Below, in pieces: positions 1-4,692 of a stretch of DNA of 8,107 nucleotides. This stretch comes from an uncultured Clostridia bacterium (GTDB lineage Bacteria > Bacillota > Clostridia > Lachnospirales > Lachnospiraceae), in NCBI GenBank assembly GCA_945622055.1, contig CALZBV010000108.1, forward strand, positions 1-8,107, read 5' to 3'. Position 1 is the stretch's first letter. Every line of letters begins with the position of its first letter. The notes beneath the pieces were generated by a model, which saw only the letters and a program-made list of their open reading frames with translations, searched no databases and was not told the origin of the DNA. The position numbers were made by a program, and so were the translations under genes.

Positions 1-59
1 AGTAAAAGTTTTCTCAAAAACTTTTAAAAAGTACTTGACTTACATTAGCAAGATTTGTC

Positions 60-81
60 GAACTGATATTATTTTCAGTTC
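60..81. repeat. Inverted repeat GAACTGA-N8-TCAGTTC
   Basis: Perfect 7-bp arms at 60-66 and 75-81 are separated by an AT-only 8-base loop. No gene lies beside it, so its role (operator, RNA hairpin or part of a dispersed repeat) cannot be told. Confidence 0.55.
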
Positions 82-124
82 TTCCTTCAGCATACAACAT
101 TTACCTTCAAAAATCAATCTCTCT

Positions 125-202
125 GTGTACTCCACTGAGGTAATTCCTCAGTATACTACTTTTTCATCCTTGTATACAGTAGTACATCCTCAGTGGAAAC
201 AC
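125..202. repeat. Nested, mutually exclusive inverted repeats
   Basis: TCCACTGAGG at 131-140 is exactly complementary to CCTCAGTGGA at 188-197, and the stem extends through GTGT (125-128) and ACAC (199-202) past a small internal loop. The same left arm can instead pair with CCTCAGT at 146-152 (ACTGAGG-TAATT-CCTCAGT, perfect 7-bp arms). Inside the large loop, TACTACT (154-160) pairs with AGTAGTA (178-184), and GTATAC occurs twice (151-156 and 172-177). One arm with two perfect partners is the arrangement of a two-state RNA or DNA structure. No adjacent gene shows what it would control. Confidence 0.6.
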
Positions 203-366
203 CGTATCACATCCTATAGAAATTACAAAAATCACTGTGATCATACACAAAAAGCACCCATCTCCCACCTGCCGACCATCGACTTGCCAAGTGGGTTACA
301 ATAATTAAAAGGATGGCACATTTACCACCCTTTCAACACTTTCTTACGATTTTGTTTTACCCTATA

Positions 367-386
367 CCCTATTTATGATACGGTTC
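367..386 (-). repeat. Copy of the rlmH 3' end (putative att site, left)
   Basis: The plus-strand core ATTTATGATACGGTTC (371-386) matches the end of rlmH at 2390-2405 with one difference, and CCCT precedes both (one base is missing here). Read on the minus strand it still spells E-P-Y-H-K followed by a TAG stop, as does the end of RlmH, but no rlmH reading frame precedes it. It is a direct repeat in the same orientation as the gene end, as expected for an attachment-site duplication left by insertion at the 3' end of rlmH. Confidence 0.65.
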
Positions 387-411
387 TCTGTAACAAACCT
401 ACGAAACTATC

Positions 412-451
412 AAAACTCTGTGTATTTACACAAAGTTTGTCTACAGAGTTT
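412..451. repeat. Double palindrome beside the left att copy
   Basis: AAACTCTGT (413-421) and ACAGAGTTT (443-451) are perfect 9-bp arms. Between them, and sharing two bases of the left arm, lies a second perfect hairpin, GTGTA-TT-TACAC (420-431). A direct repeat of TTTATTCCA follows at 449-457 and 460-468 with an 11-bp period. The cluster starts about 25 bp inside the putative att copy, which would suit a recombinase binding region. It could also act as a weak terminator for the minus-strand gene ending at 550, although the following T run is only four bases. Confidence 0.45.
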
Positions 452-488
452 ATTCCAGATTTATTCCATGTTTTTTCGATTTATCGGA

Positions 489-517
489 TTGACATTTTTC
501 ATACTCTATAGTATCAT
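489..517 (+). promoter_or_regulatory. Sigma-A promoter pointing antisense into the 550-1362 gene
   Basis: A perfect -35 box TTGACA (489-494) is followed after 17 bases by TATCAT (512-517), one base from the consensus -10. Transcription would start near 524 and run rightward, antisense to the 3' end of the XRE-domain gene. A short stem AAGCG/CGUUU followed by a T-rich run (about 559-590) could end a transcript of roughly 65 nt. No plausible coding region with a ribosome site lies downstream on this strand. Confidence 0.45.
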
Positions 518-549
518 GAAGTATAAGAAATGGGTTTTCACCGTACAGT

Positions 550-1362
550 CTACGACTCAAGCGGGCCACTCGTTTCTTTTTTTATTGTTGTAAGATCATA
601 CAAGTATTTTTTTCCATCAGCATCATGCCTTACAAGCATAATTGCAGTAAAAATATTATATCTTTCAAGTTCACCGTCATTATTATATACAGGTATACCA
701 AAACGAACATTGTACCTGTACCAACCATTTTTAGCATCAATTGAATGTTTTTTCTCTTTGTTCTCTTCCAAATGATTTACAGTTGGAGTTGCAATTTGTA
801 TTAATTCAGGAATTGCTTTTGATGCATTTGCCTTAGCCACTCTTCGTGGTCCTTTTAGAGCAAGCCTGCTTTCTGAATTAGAATATTCATCAGGAAAATC
901 AGTATCAATAAAAACCTTTTCTGCGCAGTAGGCAATCTCGAAATACTCCCCAACATATTGCTTGAGATATTCTTCAACTTCTTTCCAATCATCCTTAGAT
1001 AAACCTTTAAATTTTTTATCATTAATCAAAACAATCTGATTACCATTTTCATCCGTTATTATCGATACATTTCTGTTATTTATGAGCTTTTTATGTGTAG
1101 CAGATTCCCTATAATAATATAATAATTCATAATACCTAAGAAGCCGTTTTTCAGAATCAGAAATATCTGCTGAGCATAACAAATTTACCAGAGACATCTC
1201 CAGAGCCTTACATATGTACACAAGTTTATCCGACTGAGGATTAATCTTTTTCTTTTTCCAATCACAAATAGTACTGGTAGCAATGCCTGTTCTTCTAGAT
1301 AATTCCAGCTGAGTGATGTGTAATTCTTCCAATCTTGCAAAGATTTTTTCATATATTTCCAT
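550..1362 (-). CDS. XRE-family HTH protein with C-terminal BECR-nuclease-like domain
   Basis: The 270-aa protein has two parts. Residues 1-65 form an XRE/Cro-type helix-turn-helix (TQLELSRRTGIATST at 17-31 then WKKKKINPQ), so it should bind DNA as a regulator. Residues about 117-265 form a separate domain with LPDEY-like FPDEY (156-160), KGPRRVAKANA (170-180), KH (205-206), GWYRY (213-217), RF (220-221), RH (245-246), YLYD (253-256) and KKETS (261-265). From memory this pattern occurs in polyvalent proteins of phages and conjugative elements, in domains assigned to the barnase-EndoU-colicin E5/D-RelE nuclease group; I hold that assignment moderately. The conserved H, R, D and S/T would be candidate active-site residues. 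The start is supported by AAAGAGGA nine to ten bases upstream and a good promoter. It is AT-rich and lies in the putative island. It could be a self-regulating toxin, or a regulator whose C-terminal domain is only a sensor. Confidence 0.75.
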   Translation of the reverse strand: MEIYEKIFARLEELHITQLELSRRTGIATSTICDWKKKKINPQSDKLVYICKALEMSLVNLLCSADISDSEKRLLRYYELLYYYRESATHKKLINNRNVSIITDENGNQIVLINDKKFKGLSKDDWKEVEEYLKQYVGEYFEIAYCAEKVFIDTDFPDEYSNSESRLALKGPRRVAKANASKAIPELIQIATPTVNHLEENKEKKHSIDAKNGWYRYNVRFGIPVYNNDGELERYNIFTAIMLVRHDADGKKYLYDLTTIKKETSGPLES

Positions 1363-1379
1363 GGTAAACGTCCTCTTTC

Positions 1380-1401
1380 ATCCCGATTCGATTACTCGGA
1401 T
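1380..1401. promoter_or_regulatory. Imperfect palindrome over the XRE gene start site (possible operator)
   Basis: ATCCCGA (1380-1386) and TCGGAT (1396-1401) form an inverted repeat with a one-base bulge. It sits directly downstream of the -10 box of the XRE-domain gene, over the expected transcription start, where binding by the gene's own HTH protein would repress it. Autoregulation is an inference. Confidence 0.4.
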
Positions 1402-1430
1402 ATTGTATCATAGAATATAATACTTTTCAA
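1402..1430 (-). promoter_or_regulatory. Sigma-A promoter of the XRE-domain gene
   Basis: On the minus strand TTGAAA (1425-1430) and TACAAT (1402-1407) are separated by exactly 17 bases. The predicted start near 1395 gives a leader of about 33 nt before the ATG at 1362. The gene can thus be transcribed independently of the methyltransferase gene upstream. Confidence 0.75.
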
Positions 1431-1471
1431 GCATGAAACCTCAATAAGCATTTCCTTACAGATACACAAAA

Positions 1472-2326
1472 TCACTTTGATGCATTACATCTAATTATCA
1501 TAGTAACAGAAACAGAAGTGTCCCATTGCTTATATCCAGCTTTATACATTTCCAAACGCTTATCGTATTTTCGGTTAATAATATCTTTTATTTTTTCATA
1601 TCCGGAGATCTGATTTTGCCCAACTGCCTCCAGATCGTTTTGTCGCATAGCTTCAATCATCTGACAAGCCATATTCTCAGAATACTTTGGATCATCCGGT
1701 GTTAAGTCGATAATAGCATAGCCGGTGGTAACATTAGAAAAACCATGTTCTTCCATAGACTTTGGTATCTGGGCTTCTGTCATAGGATATTTACAGATTT
1801 GAAGCCTATCCATCTGCTCTCTCCAGTCAGGGCAGTCGTCCCAATATTGTTTTTCATCTTCTGTCATTTCCAAACAATCTGATTTACAGTTTATTCCTTT
1901 TCTTGCTGATAGACAAAGGCAGACTCCTTCCTGTTTCAGAACTCTCTTTTGCTCACCCCAGAAGGCGCTAGGCTCAATGTGCTCCTGAACAGTATTGGAA
2001 ATAACCATATCAAAGGTATTATCTTCAAAAAGAAGCGCTCCGGCATCTCCTTCCAAAAATTCAACCCCTGCAACGTTTTTTTTCGCAAATTCTATAAAAT
2101 TAGTATCTCTGTCAATCGCTGTTATCGAAGCATTTGGATACCATCTATGCAGTGCCTCTGCCAGAGCACCGGGCCCACATCCTATTTCAAGAATTTTCAT
2201 TTTGTCATTTTTGTCAAGCTTAAAAATATTATGGTACTGTTCGGCAAAATAATCATGAAAGCGAAGCTTTCTGCTTAAATATAAAGTCATTATACCCTGT
2301 ACATGTTCAGACCATAAATTATTCAT
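1472..2326 (-). CDS. Class I SAM-dependent methyltransferase
   Basis: The 284-aa protein has a Rossmann-type methyltransferase core: motif I ILEIGCGPG (45-53), the acidic end of strand 2 at AIDRD (70-74), motif GDAGALLFEDNTFDMVIS (93-110), and EH (115-116) with RVLKQEGVCLCLSARKG in the region of motifs V-VI. The first 40 residues (SEHVQGIMTLYLSRKLRF) and the last 100 (including DLTPDDPKY at 207-215) lie outside the core and probably form the substrate cap. The substrate is unknown; relatives I recall from gut Firmicutes are annotated only as methyltransferases. GAGAGG six bases before the ATG supports the start. It lies 61 bp downstream of rlmH with no terminator and no convincing promoter between, so it may be read from the rlmH transcript. 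It is cargo of the putative island. Confidence 0.85.
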   Translation of the reverse strand: MNNLWSEHVQGIMTLYLSRKLRFHDYFAEQYHNIFKLDKNDKMKILEIGCGPGALAEALHRWYPNASITAIDRDTNFIEFAKKNVAGVEFLEGDAGALLFEDNTFDMVISNTVQEHIEPSAFWGEQKRVLKQEGVCLCLSARKGINCKSDCLEMTEDEKQYWDDCPDWREQMDRLQICKYPMTEAQIPKSMEEHGFSNVTTGYAIIDLTPDDPKYSENMACQMIEAMRQNDLEAVGQNQISGYEKIKDIINRKYDKRLEMYKAGYKQWDTSVSVTMIIRCNASK

Positions 2327-2384
2327 ACGAAACCTCTCTTTCTTTTAAGGCTTAATGCTCAAAAACTCTATTGACAGTTCATTT

Positions 2385-2405
2385 CCCTTATTTATGGTAC
2401 GGTTC
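2385..2405 (-). repeat. 3' end of rlmH, right copy of the direct repeat (putative att)
   Basis: The last codons of rlmH (E-P-Y-H-K-stop) match 367-386 in the same orientation; the 16-base core 2390-2405 differs at one position. This is the copy still attached to an intact gene. The same few codons form the core of the SCC attachment site in staphylococcal rlmH. Confidence 0.65.
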
Positions 2406-2870
2406 CCCATTGATAATCCGGTATGCCCGGTATATCTGCTCCAACAAAATCACACGCATCAGCTGGTGCGGGAATGTCATTTTTGAAAAACTAAGAAGAT
2501 AGTCTGCCCTCTTCAGTACCTCCGGTGACAGTCCCAGAGAGCCTCCGATGATAAGCACAATATGCGCTGTGCCTCCCGTTGCAAGCGCATCGATTCTGTC
2601 CGCAAGGTCCTCACTGGACAGCTGCCTGCCCTCGATTGCAAGCGCAATCACATATGCACCTTCCGGAACAGCCTTTAATATCCGTTCTCCTTCCTTCCGA
2701 CGAATCTGCAGCTCCAATGCTTCCGAAGCTCCATCCGGGGTTTTTTCATCCGTAAGCTCCACTATCGACAGCCTGCAATATCTGCTCAGACGCTTTTCGT
2801 ACTCTGCCACTGCCTCTGAGAAAAATCGTTCTTTTAATTTACCGACACACACAACGGTTATCTTCATCAT
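2388..2870 (-). CDS. rlmH: 23S rRNA (pseudouridine-1915-N3)-methyltransferase RlmH
   Basis: RlmH is a small SPOUT-class methyltransferase that methylates N3 of pseudouridine 1915 in helix 69 of 23S rRNA, acting on assembled 70S ribosomes as a homodimer. The 160-aa length is normal for the family. The family signatures are clear: KITVVCVGKLKE at the N-terminus, IGGSLGLSPEVLKRAD (108-123) for the knotted SAM site, and SFSKMTFPHQLMRVILLEQI followed by the near-invariant C-terminus EPYHK. Two ATGs stand in tandem; the first (2870-2868) overlaps the stop of the upstream gene as ATGA, the second directly follows that stop. Family members usually begin MKIT, so initiation at the second ATG (2867) is possible. 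Translation is probably coupled to the upstream gene. The gene end is duplicated at 367-386. Confidence 0.97.
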   Translation of the reverse strand: MMKITVVCVGKLKERFFSEAVAEYEKRLSRYCRLSIVELTDEKTPDGASEALELQIRRKEGERILKAVPEGAYVIALAIEGRQLSSEDLADRIDALATGGTAHIVLIIGGSLGLSPEVLKRADYLLSFSKMTFPHQLMRVILLEQIYRAYRIINGEPYHK

Positions 2871-3469
2871 CGGATTCTCGTATATCCTTTCTTTACGTTA
2901 CACCTTTTGATCTCTTTTCCTTCAAATTCCGGTCTCGGTCCAATATACTGGTACAGCACACCGTTTCGTACTCTTCGAAGCTTTGTGCCATGAAAGCCCA
3001 TATGAAACAGCTCAAGACAAAGATTAAACATCATAAAACCATGACATACAATCAGAATATTATCCTGGCTCCAATCAATCGATGCCAAAAATTCACGTAT
3101 TCTTCTCCGTGTCCCTTCAATTGTCTCCGGTTGACTTTTCGACTTGAAGAGCCACGCAAATCTTCCGCAAACGTGCCAAAGAAAGAATGGCAGACGGATA
3201 CGCTCTGTATGCAGAAACGGTGCATTGTCAACCTCCCGAAGCAGCTTGTCCAGAATGATATTTCCACTATAGACATCCTTTGCCGTTGCAACCGCACGGG
3301 GAATATCACTTGCGTAACAGATATCCCATTTAATCCCATACATATCCACATGCTTTTTTAAGATTCTGGCATGCTCATATTTCTCCGACCACTCCCGAAA
3401 CTCCTCCGAGGTCATCATTTTCTTGTGTGGACAATCCACCTTAAAGTGACGTAACAGACCGATTCTCAT
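2867..3469 (-). CDS. Histidine phosphatase superfamily protein
   Basis: The 200-aa protein has the arrangement of the phosphoglycerate-mutase-like phosphatases. LLRHFK (5-10) carries Arg7 and the phospho-accepting His8; YASDIPRAVATA (52-62) carries the Ser-Asp-x-x-Arg-Ala motif; E79 in LLREV is the likely acid; and CHG (142-144) carries the second catalytic His143. The usual RHG is RHF here. The substrate cannot be inferred; members act on sugar phosphates, ribazole phosphate or phosphoproteins. AAGAAGG lies about 11 bases before the ATG. A good promoter lies just upstream, and the gene overlaps rlmH by four bases, so it is the first gene of the rlmH transcript. Confidence 0.85.
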   Translation of the reverse strand: MRIGLLRHFKVDCPHKKMMTSEEFREWSEKYEHARILKKHVDMYGIKWDICYASDIPRAVATAKDVYSGNIILDKLLREVDNAPFLHTERIRLPFFLWHVCGRFAWLFKSKSQPETIEGTRRRIREFLASIDWSQDNILIVCHGFMMFNLCLELFHMGFHGTKLRRVRNGVLYQYIGPRPEFEGKEIKRCNVKKGYTRIR

Positions 3470-3505
3470 ACCTTCACCCGCCTTCTTCCTTTTCCTCTGT
3501 CATCT

Positions 3506-3534
3506 ATTATACATTATTTTCATTTTATTTGCAA
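3506..3534 (-). promoter_or_regulatory. Sigma-A promoter of the phosphatase-rlmH operon
   Basis: On the minus strand TTGCAA (3529-3534) and a perfect TATAAT (3506-3511) are 17 bases apart. The start near 3500 leaves a leader of about 30 nt. No other promoter is evident before rlmH, so it should serve both genes and perhaps the methyltransferase gene beyond. Confidence 0.75.
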
Positions 3535-3648
3535 AGTATTCCGTAGATAGTAACTGTATTTGTCGTGCAACATACGACGCTTCCTTGTGCATTCAAAAGA
3601 CAGACTATACGTAATTGCATTTTTGCACTTTTTCTGGCTTTTTTTATA

Positions 3649-3677
3649 TTGACCTACCGATAGAACCGTGCTAAACT
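3649..3677 (+). promoter_or_regulatory. Sigma-A promoter of ptb-buk
   Basis: TTGACC (3649-3654) and TAAACT (3672-3677) are 17 bases apart, preceded by a T-rich stretch (3629-3648). The start near 3684 gives a leader of about 48 nt with GGAAGGAG (3717-3724) seven bases before the ATG. The upstream part of this divergent region also has GTCGT/ACGAC (3562-3578), a short palindrome between the two promoters. Confidence 0.75.
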
Positions 3678-3688
3678 GTCTTTAGCAC
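3668..3688. promoter_or_regulatory. Perfect palindrome over the ptb -10 element (operator candidate)
   Basis: GTGCTAAA (3668-3675), a five-base spacer and TTTAGCAC (3681-3688) form a 21-bp site covering the -10 box and the likely start site. A bound protein would block polymerase. The sequence does not match the Rex site (TTGTTAA-N4-TTAACAA) or the CcpA cre consensus as I know them, so the regulator is unknown. A hairpin in the first nucleotides of the mRNA is unlikely because half of the site lies upstream of the start. Confidence 0.6.
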
Positions 3689-3731
3689 TGAAGTAAACTA
3701 CTGAGGTATAACAATTGGAAGGAGTACAAAA

Positions 3732-4646
3732 ATGAGTAAAAGTTTTAATGAACTGATTGCAAAAGCTACAGATGGTGAAATGCGCACGATTTCCGTATCC
3801 TGTGCACAGGATGCTCCGGTTCTCGAAGCAGTTAAGGTTGCAAAGGAGCGTGGCATTGCCAATGCAATCCTTGTTGGTGACGAGAGCAAGATTCGCGAAA
3901 TCGCAGCTTCAATAAACATGGATCTGACCGGATTTGAAATTGTAAACGAGCCTGAGGTTGAAAAGGCTGCCTTAACCGCAGTTCAGCTCGTACACGATCA
4001 CAAAGCCGATATTCTCTTAAAGGGTATGCTTGAGACCAAGACCTTCTTAAAGAGCGTTTTAAACAAGGAGGTTGGTCTTCGTTCCGGAAAGATGCTTTCC
4101 CATGTCTGTGTATTTGAGGTTGAGGGCATTGACCGTCTTCTCTTCTTTACCGATGTCGCATTCAACACCTATCCGTCCCTTGAGGAGAAGGTAACCATTA
4201 TTGAAAACTGCGTTGAGCTTGCGAAGGCTTGTGGTATTGAAACTCCGAAGGTTGCTCCTTTATGTGCTGTTGAAACCGTGAACCCGAAGATGCAGCCGAC
4301 CGTTGATGCGCAGGCTCTTACCGAGATGAATCAGCGTGGCGAGATTAAGGGCTGTGAGATTTACGGACCGCTTTCCATGGACCTTGCAATTGATCCGGAA
4401 GCAGCCGTTCACAAGGGCATCAGCAATCCGGTTGCCGGCAATGCTGACATTCTCTTATTCCCGAATATCGATGCAGGAAACATTACTTACAAGCTGCTGG
4501 TTCGTACTGCGAAGGTAATCAACGGAAACCTTCTCGTTGGTACGACTGCTCCGGTTATTTTAACCTCCCGTTCCGATGATTTCGAGACGAAGTTAAATTC
4601 CATCGCTCTTGCTGCTGTTGTTGCAGGTGCAGTTACAAAGCACTAA
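3732..4646 (+). CDS. ptb: Phosphate butyryltransferase
   Basis: Ptb converts butyryl-CoA and phosphate to butyryl phosphate and CoA in the cytoplasm, the first step of the butyrate kinase route. The 304-aa protein is full length for the PTA/PTB family. Recognisable segments are LLKGMLETKTFLKSVLNKE (95-113), LSHVCVFE (122-129), DVAFNTYPSLEEK (141-153), APLCAVETVNPKMQPTVDA (175-193), GPLSMDLAID (212-221), and the C-terminal NPVAGNADILLFPNIDAGN (232-250). The butyryl rather than acetyl assignment rests on overall resemblance and on buk lying 46 bp downstream; pta in this window is clearly a different branch. Ribosome site GGAAGGAG with ideal spacing. Acyl-chain range cannot be read from sequence. 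Confidence 0.93.
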   Translation: MSKSFNELIAKATDGEMRTISVSCAQDAPVLEAVKVAKERGIANAILVGDESKIREIAASINMDLTGFEIVNEPEVEKAALTAVQLVHDHKADILLKGMLETKTFLKSVLNKEVGLRSGKMLSHVCVFEVEGIDRLLFFTDVAFNTYPSLEEKVTIIENCVELAKACGIETPKVAPLCAVETVNPKMQPTVDAQALTEMNQRGEIKGCEIYGPLSMDLAIDPEAAVHKGISNPVAGNADILLFPNIDAGNITYKLLVRTAKVINGNLLVGTTAPVILTSRSDDFETKLNSIALAAVVAGAVTKH

Positions 4647-4692
4647 TCTTCACTACTGCTGCTTCAAATTTATCTGAGAAAGGATATATGCC

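Larger units (their letters stand above)
1..366. other. Non-coding region rich in inverted repeats
   Basis: I see no credible gene here. Reading frames in both directions lack a good ribosome binding site and recognisable domains. Visible inverted repeats are: an AT-rich 9-bp-arm hairpin at 4-25; GAACTGA/TCAGTTC at 60-81; a nested set at 125-202 (listed separately); ATCAC-T-GTGAT at 231-241; and CCCACCTG/CAAGTGGG at 264-295. The last has a C-A mismatch read as plus-strand RNA but a G-U pair read as minus-strand RNA, which weakly favours minus-strand transcription. The minus strand can also be read as short peptide-like stretches broken by stops, such as PLGKSMVGRWEMGAF from about 297 to 253. 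I have a vague impression of similar stretches among hypothetical proteins of gut Lachnospiraceae, so this may be a dispersed intergenic repeat; that is memory, not evidence. Confidence 0.5.
371..2390 (-). mobile_element. Putative rlmH-3'-end island (SCC-like), no recombinase
   Basis: Seen in the sequence: the segment is bounded by direct repeats of the last codons of rlmH. It carries two accessory-type genes on the minus strand and looks AT-richer than its surroundings: by eye 16 of 60 bases are G or C at 961-1020 and 23 of 60 at 1681-1740, against 36 of 60 at 2581-2640 in rlmH. Known: staphylococcal cassette chromosomes insert at the 3' end of rlmH (orfX) through Ccr serine recombinases and leave such repeats. 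Inferred: this roughly 2.0-kb unit is a non-autonomous or decayed island, or one part of a larger composite that continues left of the window. No integrase or recombinase is present here. The alternative is an old local duplication or chance similarity over about 20 bases. Confidence 0.5.

Noticed and set aside
134..152. ACTGAGG motif shared with the ptb leader (ACTGAGGTA at 3700-3708)
   Set aside because: Only nine bases match and the ptb copy lacks the inverted partner, so a shared regulator is not supported.
35..304. 89-codon plus-strand reading frame
   Set aside because: No ribosome site, no recognisable motif, and it runs through several inverted repeats; best read as non-coding.
495..520. 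Hairpin around 498-520 as terminator of the XRE fusion gene
   Set aside because: The stem is AT-rich with a bulge and is followed by A residues rather than T on the minus strand; no intrinsic terminator is convincing there.
375..593. 72-codon plus-strand reading frame with hydrophobic stretches
   Set aside because: No ribosome site; its start lies inside the putative att copy and its end overlaps the XRE fusion gene antisense. The apparent hydrophobicity follows from T-rich sequence.
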